In this document: positions 8,372-16,349 of the stretch, piece by piece
How positions within the stretch are numbered: position 1 is the stretch's first letter
Layout: every line of letters starts with the position of its first letter
Origin: Kitasatospora sp. DSM 101779
GTDB lineage: Bacteria; Actinomycetota; Actinomycetes; Streptomycetales; Streptomycetaceae
NCBI RefSeq assembly: GCF_025655475.1
Contig: NZ_JAHTIK010000001.1
Span: 6,791,469-6,855,468, forward strand
Direction of reading: 5' to 3'
Length of the DNA: 64,000 nt
The notes under the pieces: generated by a model
The model's input: only the letters and a program-made list of their open reading frames with translations
Told to the model about the DNA's origin: nothing
Database searches by the model: none
Translations under genes and position numbers: made by a program

Positions 8372-8718
8372 GGGATCACTGTGCCGTATCGGGCATTCCA
8401 CGCGCGAATCACGGTTTCGTCGCACAACACCCCGGGGTCGACGTACACCCGGTTGCGCCGATCCGACGACGGCCGGACCCGCCCCGGCGCACCGGCTTCT
8501 CCCCGTCAGGCCGCGGCGAAGACTCCTCACGTACACCCGGAGAACTCATTGCCCCCTCATCGGCCGGTGATTGCTCGGGCGTGACCGGCCGGACCGCAGC
8601 GGACGAGCGAGAAGGCGGACGGTGTTCACGTCGAGGGCAGCCGAGGAGAGCGAAGGCCGGCCCGTGACGGCCCCGGCCGAACAGGGCAGCGGGGCAGGTC
8701 CGCACGGAGCCGCTGCAC
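8372..8718. other. intergenic region upstream of TetR
   Basis: 347 bp with no conserved reading frame that I can recognise on either strand. It should hold the TetR promoter. A weak dyad, TGCC-N6-GGCA at 8382-8395, lies 10 bp from the TetR start codon and could be autoregulatory. Confidence 0.35.
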
Positions 8719-8916
8719 GTGGCGAGCCCGCTGCCCGCCTTCAACCGCTTCGAGCTCACGTACCTGGTGTCGCCCGCGCAGGCGGCGGAGATCCGGGACG
8801 AGCCGGCGGAGCTGAAGGACGAGGCGGGCCGGCCGTCGCCCACCCCCGTCGAACCCCGGCAGCGGCCGTTGTCGCTGACGGCGCTGGACGCGCCCACCAC
8901 GACGGGAGCGAAGTGA
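8719..8916 (+). pseudogene. VTC-domain (polyphosphate polymerase-like) gene fragment
   Basis: From GTG 8719 the frame reads VASPLPAFNRFELTYLVSP then AQAAEIRDEP, which resembles the first strand and helix of VTC-domain proteins (FNRYELKYLV...). Full VTC proteins have 230 or more residues with several basic catalytic motifs. Here only about 30 residues match before the frame turns into unrelated Pro/Arg-rich sequence and stops at 8916. I read it as the 5' end of a deleted gene. The match is short, so the call is tentative. Confidence 0.35.
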
Positions 8917-8983
8917 ACGTCCGTCCCGATCGCCGGCCACGTGACCGGATGCCGGTGGGGCGGCTCGCCGAGACCCGAGGGCG

Positions 8984-10000
8984 TCAGGAGCCACCGCGCC
9001 GGGTCGGCGCAGGCTTCGGTGTCGGCGTCGGTGCGGGCCGGGCCGTGCGGCGCAGGATCGTGGCGCCGCCGAGGTCGGCCGGTTCCAGGTCGATGGCGCG
9101 GCGTAGTTGCTCCATCCGCTCGGGCATCGGCTCCCAGCCGGGTTCGCCGGCCATGTCGAGGTTGAGGCTTCGGATCTCGCGGACGTAGGCCCGGGCCAGG
9201 CCGCGGAAGTGCAGCGGCAGGCCGGGCCGGGGGCGGCCGCTGGGGGAGACGCTCACCCACAGGGCGTCGGTGGTCTCGTTCTTCCGGCCGGCGGGCTTCG
9301 CGGCGTCGCGTACGACCAGGTGGCGGCGGGCTCTCAGCCAGTTCCGCAGCGCGGCCCGGGTCGGGCCCGAGAGGGCGACGGTCTCGACGACCGGTTCGGC
9401 CTCCGGGTTCCGGTGCTGGGGGAGCCGGGTGACACGGACCCGGCCCCGCTCGGTGTCGACGTCGCCCACCCGCAGGTGACAGAGCTCGCCGGCGCGGCAG
9501 CCGGTGTCCATCACCGTGCCGATGATCGCGAGGATCCGGCTCCGGGCCTCGGACTGGCCCGGGCGGACGGCCCGCTCCAGGTGGCCGAGCAGGATGCTGC
9601 GCGGGCGGGCCGCGACGACCGGCCGGAGCTCGACCTGCCGGTCGCGCTCCGGGAGCACGACGGCGATCCCGGCGCGGGCGCCGATGATCTGCAGGCAGTC
9701 CTCCCGCACCCGCATGGATGCGGGGGAGGGCTGGTCGGGCCGCGCGGCGGGTTTGCGACGGAGGAGGCCGCGCTCGGCCGCGTCGAGGTAGGCGGCGACG
9801 GTGTCCGGGGCGAGGAGTCCGGCGAGGGAAGCGGCGGCGGAGGACGGGATCGCGCCGCGCTCCAGGGCGGTGCGGAGCTCGCCGCCGACCCAGCGCAGTT
9901 GCTTCGCCCGGGACTTGCCGGTGGGCGGCTCGCAGGCACGCTCCACCACCGCGTCCAGCGCCCCGACCGAGGGCGCCGCTGCTGCCGCGACGTCTGCCAT
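8984..10000 (-). CDS. tyrosine recombinase/phage integrase-like protein, catalytic residues incomplete
   Basis: 338 residues. The segment IIGTVMDTGCRAGELCHLRVGDVD (residues ~164-187) is the box I motif of tyrosine recombinases, holding the first catalytic Arg. An N-terminal helical, SAM-like domain precedes it. The expected HxxR and the C-terminal Tyr are not evident; the end is Ala/Pro/Thr-rich (PAPTPTPKPAPTRRGGS). It could be a recombinase relic that still reads open, or a DNA-binding protein of this fold. No attachment repeats or other mobile genes lie beside it. The start is ATG 10000. Confidence 0.55.
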   Translation of the reverse strand: MADVAAAAAPSVGALDAVVERACEPPTGKSRAKQLRWVGGELRTALERGAIPSSAAASLAGLLAPDTVAAYLDAAERGLLRRKPAARPDQPSPASMRVREDCLQIIGARAGIAVVLPERDRQVELRPVVAARPRSILLGHLERAVRPGQSEARSRILAIIGTVMDTGCRAGELCHLRVGDVDTERGRVRVTRLPQHRNPEAEPVVETVALSGPTRAALRNWLRARRHLVVRDAAKPAGRKNETTDALWVSVSPSGRPRPGLPLHFRGLARAYVREIRSLNLDMAGEPGWEPMPERMEQLRRAIDLEPADLGGATILRRTARPAPTPTPKPAPTRRGGS

Positions 10001-10653
10001 GCGGTCACCCTAGTGCGGAGGTCGGACAGGTCCGCCGATCCGTGCCGTCGAGCCCACCGCCCTGCTCATCGGATCGTCGTATTAATAACTGGCCTGAAGC
10101 GCCCTCGACAGTGAGGGGGCCGCGCGGGGTGACCGTCCCCGCCACCCAGCCCGTCGCGGGGTGGCGGCCGCCCTTCCGGCACCTGTCGGTATCCGGTGCG
10201 CCTCGGCGGTCGGGCGCCGAAGCGAAATCCCGCTCGCCGCCGATTTCACAAGGGGTGGACGAGCATCGGTGGCGGCACATCCGGAAATCTTCACCAGGCT
10301 TGGCGTTCATGTCAAAATCGCGACTGCATAACGGAATTGAGTTCACGTCAGAAATTTTCGGGCTGATCCCGACGGCCGTCTTCACGCCCTCCTACGATGT
10401 GGGACGCACCGACCGGCAGGGGCCGTACCGCTCCCGCCTCCGCCTGCGGGGCCGTACGGTCCGGGCGGCGCGCGCTGGTGACCGTGGCCGGGAGGCTGTC
10501 CGCTGCACGGGCTCCGTCTGCCTCCTGGCCTCGGCTGCGGCGGTGGCCGCCAGGATCCCTCGCGCCGGTGTACGGACGTGATCCGTTCGGTCGGCGTCGG
10601 GCGCGTGGAGGTCGTCGCGGCCGGGTGCCTGGTGCGTCGTGTGGCTGCGGACT
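10001..10653. other. intergenic region, recombinase-like gene to GH1
   Basis: 653 bp. G+C dips between about 10290 and 10400 (runs such as GAAATTTTC and TCAAAATC), which suits promoters. I found no reading frame with recognisable protein family sequence. A 126-codon open frame on the reverse strand (10005-10385) has Cys/Arg-rich composition and no ribosome-binding site, and I did not accept it. Confidence 0.4.
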
Positions 10654-10674
10654 AACATGAGGTCCCCTCATGTT
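10654..10674. promoter_or_regulatory. operator palindrome upstream of beta-glucosidase
   Basis: A perfect inverted repeat, AACATGAGG then TCC then CCTCATGTT, with 9-bp arms, ends 41 bp before the GH1 start codon. TAACAT at its left edge could be a -10 element, so a bound repressor would block the promoter. The cognate regulator is not adjacent. Confidence 0.6.
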
Positions 10675-10715
10675 CTTCTGATCTCGCCGATCGCCGTCCG
10701 AGCTGGGAGTCCGGC

Positions 10716-12071
10716 ATGCCGAACCGACTCGACCTCCCGTCCGACTTCCGCTGGGGAGCCTCCACCGCCGCGTACCAGATCGAAGGTGCGGTGGACGAGG
10801 ACGGCCGCGGGCCGTCCGTCTGGGACGTCTTCTCCGCCCGGCCCGGCGCCGTCCGCGACGGCCACACCGGCGCGGTGGCCTGCGACCACTACCACCGCTA
10901 TCCCGAGGACATCGCCCTGATGCAGGGCCTCGGCCTGGACGGCTACCGCTTCTCCCTCGCCTGGCCGCGGATCCGGCCCACCGGCGAGGGCCCGGTCAAC
11001 CCGGCCGGCCTCGACTTCTACGACCGCCTGGTCGACGCCCTGCTCGCCGCCGGGATCACCCCCCTGCCCACCCTCTTCCACTGGGACCTCCCGCAGGCGC
11101 TGGAAGACGGCGGCGGCTGGCTGAACCGCGACACCGCACACCGCTTCGCCGAGTACGCCACGGTGGCCGCCGACCGCCTGGGCGACCGCGTGCCCGCCTG
11201 GATCACCCTCAACGAGCCCTTCGTGCACATGGTGTACGGCTACGCCCTCGGCATCCACGCCCCCGGCCGCGCCCTGCTGCTCGACGCGCTGCCCGCCGCC
11301 CACCACCAACTGCTCGGCCACGGACTGGCCGCCGGGGTGCTGCGCGAGCGCGGCCTGCAGGTGATGATCGCCAACAACCTCACCCCGGTCCGGCCGGCGA
11401 CCGAAGACCCCGCCGACGCGGCCGCCGCCACCGCCTACGACGCCCTGCACAACCGCCTCTTCACCGACCCGCTCCTCCTCGGGCGCTACCCCGACCTGTC
11501 GGCCTTCGGCCTCGACGAGGACCTCGGCGGCACCGTCCGGCCCGGCGACCTCGAACTGATCGCCGCGCCCGGCCTCGACGGCCTCGGCGTCAACTACTAC
11601 AACCCCACCCGCATCGCCGCCCCCACCGACCCCGGCCTCCCCTTCTCCGAGGCCCCGATCGACGGCGTCCCCCGCACCGCCTTCGGCTGGCCGGTCGTCC
11701 CCGACGGCCTGCGCGAACTGCTCGTCGGCCTGCGCGACCGGTACGGCGCCGCCCTCCCGCCCGTCACCGTCACCGAGAACGGCTGCTCCGTCGCCGACGC
11801 ACCAGCCCCCGACGGCACCGTCCCCGACCCCGACCGTATCTCCTACCTCGCCGGCCACCTCGACGCGCTCGCCGCCGCGGTCGCCGAAGGCGTCGACGTC
11901 CGCGGCTACTACACCTGGTCCCTCCTCGACAACTTCGAGTGGGCCGAGGGTTACCACCAGCGCTTCGGCCTCGTCCACGTCGACTTCGAGACCCAGGTGC
12001 GCACGCCCAAGGCGTCCTACGCCTGGTACCGCGACCTGATTGCCAATCAGCAGACGGTCGAGAAGGCATAG
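10716..12071 (+). CDS. GH1 family beta-glucosidase
   Basis: 451 residues, full length for the family and with no signal peptide, so cytoplasmic. It opens with LPSDFRWGASTAAYQIEG, carries the acid/base Glu167 in TLNEPF and the nucleophile Glu354 in VTENG, and ends with the usual WSLLDNFEWAEGYHQRFGL block. It hydrolyses beta-glucosides (often cellobiose or aryl-glucosides), giving glucose. GGGAG precedes the ATG. It stands alone, without a linked ABC importer, and is probably controlled through the palindrome at 10654-10674. C-terminal relics of similar genes lie at 27641 and 45416. Confidence 0.92.
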   Translation: MPNRLDLPSDFRWGASTAAYQIEGAVDEDGRGPSVWDVFSARPGAVRDGHTGAVACDHYHRYPEDIALMQGLGLDGYRFSLAWPRIRPTGEGPVNPAGLDFYDRLVDALLAAGITPLPTLFHWDLPQALEDGGGWLNRDTAHRFAEYATVAADRLGDRVPAWITLNEPFVHMVYGYALGIHAPGRALLLDALPAAHHQLLGHGLAAGVLRERGLQVMIANNLTPVRPATEDPADAAAATAYDALHNRLFTDPLLLGRYPDLSAFGLDEDLGGTVRPGDLELIAAPGLDGLGVNYYNPTRIAAPTDPGLPFSEAPIDGVPRTAFGWPVVPDGLRELLVGLRDRYGAALPPVTVTENGCSVADAPAPDGTVPDPDRISYLAGHLDALAAAVAEGVDVRGYYTWSLLDNFEWAEGYHQRFGLVHVDFETQVRTPKASYAWYRDLIANQQTVEKA

Positions 12072-12549
12072 TTGGAACATTCCATGCGGCGCTGCTCTTC
12101 AGGATCGACCCAGGCTGATGGGCATCGCGGAGTAGGGTGCCCCCGAGGCTGTGGCGAGCTGTCAGGGCTTGAAGACAGGGTGTTCGACAGTTGCGGAGGC
12201 CGTCGCCAGTGGTCGGCTCTGTACAGCCAGCGGTGTATCTCGGTGATGTGAATTACCGGCGGCCGACGGAGAGTCGGCCGTCGGAGGCGATGTCGAAGGC
12301 ATTCAGTGCGGGCTTCCGTCGCATGGTCCATCGTTTGCGCCTCTGACCAGCCGGGTCCAGGTTCATCAGGGCCGTGCAGAGGCCTTCAGCAGATGGGCCC
12401 GTGGACGCCGGGGGTGTCGGCCGCTTCGCCGCCTGTGTCGACCCGAACGGCGCGGATTCGTCCTGCTCACCCCGGTCGAGACCCGCCCGCGACCTTACCC
12501 CGGGCGCCGGTGGTCGCGGGGCCGCCCGCGACCCGGCCCGACGGCCGGC
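12072..12549. other. intergenic region after GH1
   Basis: About 480 bp with no gene I can support. A small dyad TGGAA-CA-TTCCA follows the GH1 stop. On the reverse strand a frame ends PALNAFDIASDGRLSVGRR near 12254. It has the look of a protein C-terminus, but I cannot place it in a family. Confidence 0.35.
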
Positions 12550-12593
12550 GTCACGCGGGTTCGAGGACGACGTCACGCGGGTTCGAGGACGAC
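12550..12593. repeat. 22-bp tandem duplication at the 3' end of the DUF3048 gene
   Basis: Two exact adjacent copies (12550-12571 and 12572-12593) of a 22-bp unit that encodes the last residues VVLEPA and the stop codon on the reverse strand. The second copy, in the direction of that gene, lies after the functional stop. This is a replication-slippage type event. Confidence 0.85.
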
Positions 12594-13628
12594 CCAGACC
12601 TGCCCGGGGTGGAACGCCATCCGCTGCCCCGCGTAGCTGAACTCCGTGCCGCCGGCGGCGCCGGGCCGCGACCAGCTGCCCCGGTACGCCGTGCCGTCCC
12701 GAAGGAACACCGCCTCGCCGCTGCCGACCGTCGGCGCGAAGGGCAGAAGCTCACCGGAGGAGTCGACGAGCCTGCGGGGTGAGGTGGTCTCGGCGACCTT
12801 CTGCACCACGATCGTCGGCGCACCCATCTGCCCGGCGTCCGTCGTCATGGCCGGCCTGCCGTCCAGCGCCACCAGATACTTCCCCTCCGCGGCGGACCAG
12901 GTGAAGGTGAACGAGGCCGCGGGCATCCGCGCGGTGAACGAGGTCGTCGGCACACCCCCGGTCGGCGCGTCGCCGAAGCGGAAGCCGACGTCGCGGGCCG
13001 CCGCCGCGTCCGGGAAGTGGCGCAGAATCCCGGACGGCACCACGTACTGGTTGAACGGCGGCACGTTCCACTGCCCGCGCATGAACGAATTGTCCTGCTG
13101 TGGCGAGCAGTTGAACACATCGGCCTGGGCGAGCACCGGCAGGAACCGGGTCTGTGCCCCGGAGTAGGCGAAGTCCACGCGCCCGTACTGCTGCAGGATC
13201 GGCAGATCGCTCTCCCGGGCGCTGCGCACCGGGCCGATTCGGTCGCCGGCGGGAAGGTGGTTCGAGTCATAGATCGCAAGGAATCGCGAGAGACCGCCCT
13301 CGACCTCGATCGCGTAGATCACGTCGGCCGCGTTCACGCCCGTCTGCGGTCGGGCAGCGGCCGCGTTGTCGACCTTGACGGCGATGATCCTGCCCACCTT
13401 CCCCGGGAGCCCGGTGAGCGGCGACACAGCACCCGTGCTGCCGGGACCGGTCGGAGTGGGCTGCGGGCCGGCCCCCGTACGATCCGGCGAGCCCCCGCCG
13501 CCGATGGTGAGCACGACCGCCAACAGCGCCGCGAGCAGCACGGTGCCGCCGCTGACAGCGACGGCGGCGATCCGCCGGGCCGGAGGCAGGGACCTCCACC
13601 GGCCCAGCTCACGCTCGAAGGTCTTCAT
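12573..13628 (-). CDS. DUF3048 domain protein, membrane-anchored
   Basis: 351 residues. Residues ~20-43 form one membrane segment (AVSGGTVLLAALLAVVLTIGGGG), so it is anchored with the bulk outside. SPLTGLPGKVGRIIAVKVDN, then RPQTGVNAADVIYAIEVEGGL, and GPVRSARESDLPI are hallmarks of DUF3048 (YerB-like), a secreted or lipoprotein family of unknown biochemical role. AGAGGTGA precedes ATG 13628. It overlaps the preceding small gene by 20 bp, so the two are probably coupled. The 3' end has a 22-bp tandem duplication spanning the stop. Confidence 0.85.
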   Translation of the reverse strand: MKTFERELGRWRSLPPARRIAAVAVSGGTVLLAALLAVVLTIGGGGSPDRTGAGPQPTPTGPGSTGAVSPLTGLPGKVGRIIAVKVDNAAAARPQTGVNAADVIYAIEVEGGLSRFLAIYDSNHLPAGDRIGPVRSARESDLPILQQYGRVDFAYSGAQTRFLPVLAQADVFNCSPQQDNSFMRGQWNVPPFNQYVVPSGILRHFPDAAAARDVGFRFGDAPTGGVPTTSFTARMPAASFTFTWSAAEGKYLVALDGRPAMTTDAGQMGAPTIVVQKVAETTSPRRLVDSSGELLPFAPTVGSGEAVFLRDGTAYRGSWSRPGAAGGTEFSYAGQRMAFHPGQVWVVLEPA

Positions 13629-13833
13629 CCGGGCTCACCTCTGCGCATCCGGCCACCAGAGACTCCGGCACCTGCGAAGACGAGTCGGTCGGCCCGCACA
13701 GTTCCGCCGCCTCGCTGAAATCGGCGCACCGGCCCGAGCGCCCCGCCCAACGGGCGGAGGCGGCCAGGAGCCGGGCGCGCCAGTCGTTGCGTCGTCGGAC
13801 GACCGCGGCCCCGGCCCGGCTGCGGCGGGGCAT
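13609..13833 (-). CDS. small hypothetical protein upstream of DUF3048 gene
   Basis: 74 residues starting MPRRSRAGAAVVRRRNDW with a strong GGGAGG site 8 bases upstream. Its 3' end overlaps the DUF3048 start by 20 bp, suggesting translational coupling. The composition is Arg/Ala-rich at the N-terminus and Ser/Cys-containing at the C-terminus. I do not recognise a family. The ribosome-binding site and overlap are the main support, so it may not be real. Confidence 0.4.
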   Translation of the reverse strand: MPRRSRAGAAVVRRRNDWRARLLAASARWAGRSGRCADFSEAAELCGPTDSSSQVPESLVAGCAEVSPDEDLRA

Positions 13834-13875
13834 CGCATCCACCTCCCGTGCTCGGCCTACCCGTGCGGCGGCTTC

Positions 13876-14229
13876 TCACCGCTTCTCCAGCCGCGCCGCG
13901 AGGTGCTCCGGGAGGTCGTCCCGATTCGCCCGGGCCGACTGGACGAGCTCGACATCGGTGCGGCGCTTGAGGGCGTCGGTGAACGGGCCGGGCTGCGCGT
14001 GCACGGTGGCGACCACGTCGACGTCGGCCGCGAACAGGCCCCGGCCCGTGTCCCGGAACGGGGGGTGGGCCAGTTCCATCCGCCCGAGCTCGTCGATGAG
14101 CACGAGCCGCCTCGTCGCCGGAGCGGACGGGCTCCACGCCAGAGACGGTGGCGCCAGGCGTTCCATCACCCCAAGGTCCACGCCGTACCGCCCGACCTGC
14201 GGCGGCCCCGGGAGGTCGATCCGGGCCAT
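13876..14229 (-). pseudogene. THEP1-like nucleoside-triphosphatase, N-terminus missing
   Basis: The frame from ATG 14229 gives 117 residues: RIDLPGPPQVGRYGVDLG, then RRLVLIDELGRMEL (Walker B), VDVVATVHAQPGPFTDALK and VELVQSARANRDDLPEHLA. These match the C-terminal two thirds of the NTPase_1/THEP1 family. The N-terminal P-loop (GxPGxGKT) that every active member needs is absent from all frames between 14230 and 14400. It is therefore a truncated, presumably inactive gene, although it could still be expressed. It ends 43 bp before the small gene at 13833 and its 5' end faces the NfeD-like gene. Confidence 0.6.
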
Positions 14230-14401
14230 GGTGGGCGGCACACGCCCCGCCTGCGCACCCCTTCGGCAGCGCGAGTGTCGGTTGCACCTTGGAGTCGGGC
14301 TGCACCGGTACGGTGACCCGGCCGCGCGCCTGCCCGCTTCGGTCGGCCGATGCTGCCACGATGGTGGCGCGACGTGCGACAGGTGAAAGGGGCGGCCGCC
14401 G

Positions 14402-14656
14402 ATGGTGTCGGATGAGGCCGTGATCGGCTGCCCCGGCACGCTGGTGATCGGGACCCGGGGAGCCGCCGGCCCGGGTGAGGTCCTGGTGAGGATCAGGGGC
14501 GGTTCGGAGACCTTCCTGGCCTGGTCGGAGGAGCCTCTGCCCGAAGGAACACCGGTCCTGGTGATCGAATCTCGCGGTACTCGCCAGGTCGACGTCATGG
14601 AGTGGACCGACCCCACCGGCGATCCGGGGTCCGACCTTCCCGACGGACCTTGCTGA
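14402..14656 (+). CDS. NfeD-like OB-fold protein
   Basis: 84 residues: PGTLVIGTRGAAGPGEVLVR, then SETFLAWSEEPLPEGTPVLVIESRG and VMEW. This is the five-stranded OB fold of the NfeD C-terminal domain, here without any membrane segment. GAAAGGGG lies upstream of ATG 14402. It sits 13 bp before the SPFH gene, the standard NfeD-flotillin pairing. NfeD proteins act as partners of SPFH proteins in membrane microdomains. Confidence 0.7.
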   Translation: MVSDEAVIGCPGTLVIGTRGAAGPGEVLVRIRGGSETFLAWSEEPLPEGTPVLVIESRGTRQVDVMEWTDPTGDPGSDLPDGPC

Positions 14657-14669
14657 GGAGGCAACCAGG

Positions 14670-15794
14670 ATGTTCGGTTATCGCGTTCCCGCCCCCGACC
14701 AGGCGATGCTGATCTCCGGTGGAAGACGGGGCCTTGCAGGCGCGCCGTTCCGCGTGGTGACCGGGCACGGGGCGTTCGTCCTGCAGATCTTCCGCAAGGT
14801 CCGCTTCCTGACCCTGGCGATGTGCGAGGCGGAGGTTGCCGAAACCTGCGTCACCAAGCAGGGCATCGCGCTGACGGCGCGGGCGGTGATCGCCTTCAAG
14901 GTCGGCAACGACACCGAGAGCATCGTCAACGCCGGCCAGCGCTTCCTCTCCGACCAGGACCAGATGTCCGTGCTGACCGGCCGGATCTTCGCCGGGCACC
15001 TGCGTGCCATCATCGGCTCGATGACGGTCGAGGAGATCGTCACCGAGCGGCAGAAACTCGCAACCGAGGTGCTCGACACCTCGAAGGCCGAGATGGCGAA
15101 GATCGGCCTGATCGTCGATTCGCTCCAGATTCAGTCGATCGACGACGGTGACACCGGCTACATCGCCGCGATGTCGGCCCCGCACCGGGCGGCCATCCAG
15201 CGCCAGGCCCAGATCGCCCAGGCACAGGCCACCCAGGCCGCGGTGGAGGCGGAGCAGCAGTCCGCCCGGAAGCAGGCCGAGTACGCCCGGGAGACGGCCG
15301 TCGTGAAGGCGCAGTACACCGCCGAGGTGGATCGGGCCCAGGCCCAGGCAGCCCAGGCCGGCCCGCTGGCGCAGGCGCACGCGCAGCAGGAGGTGCTGAC
15401 GGCGCAGACCGAGTTGGCCCAGCGCGCGGCCGAGCTGCGCGAGCAGCAGCTGGTCGCCGAGGTCGTGAAGCCGGCCGAGGCGGAGGCCGAGCGGATCAGG
15501 GTCCTGGCACTGGCCGAGGCGGAGCGGATGAAGATCCAGGCCGAGGCGGCGGCCTCGCACGACCGGGTGGCGCTGGACCGGATGCTGATCGACCAGCTGC
15601 CGCAGATCGTCAAGGAGGCGGCCGGTGGGCTCGCGGGCGCCAATGTCAATGTTCTCAACGGCGCCGACGGCTTGGGCGAGATCGCCGCCGGCTTGGTCGG
15701 CCAGGGCCTGACGATCATGGACTCGGTCCGCCGGGGCCTGGGGGCGCCGCAGGGCCGCGGCGAACAGGACGGCGAGCCGGCCGGCCTCACGTGA
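14670..15794 (+). CDS. SPFH/flotillin-like protein
   Basis: 374 residues. The SPFH (band 7) domain occupies ~1-165, with GAFVLQIFRKVRFLTLAMCE, then RIFAGHLRAIIGSMTVEEIV and KAEMAKIGLIVDSLQIQSI; a long Ala/Gln/Glu-rich coiled coil runs ~175-310 and a glycine-rich tail follows. There is no obvious N-terminal transmembrane helix, as in flotillins that insert by a hairpin or acylation. The strong site GAGGAGG precedes ATG 14670. It forms an operon with the NfeD-like gene and presumably scaffolds membrane microdomains. The 3' end overlaps a convergent small gene by 8 bp. Confidence 0.85.
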   Translation: MFGYRVPAPDQAMLISGGRRGLAGAPFRVVTGHGAFVLQIFRKVRFLTLAMCEAEVAETCVTKQGIALTARAVIAFKVGNDTESIVNAGQRFLSDQDQMSVLTGRIFAGHLRAIIGSMTVEEIVTERQKLATEVLDTSKAEMAKIGLIVDSLQIQSIDDGDTGYIAAMSAPHRAAIQRQAQIAQAQATQAAVEAEQQSARKQAEYARETAVVKAQYTAEVDRAQAQAAQAGPLAQAHAQQEVLTAQTELAQRAAELREQQLVAEVVKPAEAEAERIRVLALAEAERMKIQAEAAASHDRVALDRMLIDQLPQIVKEAAGGLAGANVNVLNGADGLGEIAAGLVGQGLTIMDSVRRGLGAPQGRGEQDGEPAGLT

Positions 15795-16077
15795 TGGGAA
15801 CGCCGTTCGTTGTGCGGGGCAACAGCCGGACCTTCGGGTCCTCAGGCAGCAGGCGCTGACGAGCCGCCGAGAGCCGCTGCTCGTAGGCCGGGGCGAACAA
15901 CTCGTCAAGCGACTTGTCCAGCGTTCCGGCGATCCTGTGGATCGGAGCCCAGACCGCCGGATCGTCCATCATGTGGCAGAGGTCCGTCATCTGCAGGCGC
16001 TCCAGCCAGTGCGACACCCCCGGTGCCCCATCACTGTTGAGCCTGATCGTTACGTCCCCACCCATGCGCACCCCCAT
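15787..16077 (-). CDS. hypothetical protein
   Basis: 96 residues from ATG 16077 (MGVRMGGDVTIRL), containing HWLERLQMTDLCHMMDDPAV and IHRIAGTLDKSLDELFAPAY. The amphipathic helical pattern looks like a real soluble protein, but I do not recognise a family. A second ATG at 16065 has GGGGG 5 bases upstream and may be the true start. It is convergent with the SPFH gene (8-bp overlap). The frame extends to 16254 without conserved sequence. Confidence 0.5.
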   Translation of the reverse strand: MGVRMGGDVTIRLNSDGAPGVSHWLERLQMTDLCHMMDDPAVWAPIHRIAGTLDKSLDELFAPAYEQRLSAARQRLLPEDPKVRLLPRTTNGVPIT

Positions 16078-16296
16078 GAATCCCGACCTCAGCCGACGGC
16101 TTCCCATCACGCCGCCGGCCGCTGCCGTCAACCATCGCGCGGGGCCGCGCACGGCAAATCCCGGGCTCCTCGGGTCTGCGGTGAGCCCGGGAGGGTCTGT
16201 AAGAAGAACGGCACCTCTCTGGGTCAAGCGGCTGGGATCGGAGAGGTGTCCCAACGTGTTTGATCGACAGACCCGCCCGGGAGGAATGCCTCATGC

Positions 16297-16326
16297 CGGC
16301 GCACCGGGCTGGGCCCCGGTGCGCCG
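16297..16326. terminator. hairpin terminator after beta-helix gene
   Basis: A perfect 12-bp stem, CGGCGCACCGGG / CCCGGTGCGCCG, with a 6-base loop, 23 bp beyond the stop of the reverse-strand gene ending at 16350. Confidence 0.7.
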
Positions 16327-16349
16327 ACGGAGTTCGCGAGAGGGCACCG

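Noticed and set aside
10005..10385. Reverse 126-codon frame upstream of the recombinase-like gene
   Set aside because: No ribosome-binding site, Cys/Arg-rich composition without pattern, and no family resemblance.
12254..12340. Reverse frame ending PALNAFDIASDGRLSVGRR, possibly a transposase tail
   Set aside because: It looks like a protein C-terminus, but I cannot tie it to a transposase family, and no inverted repeats or catalytic DDE residues are present.
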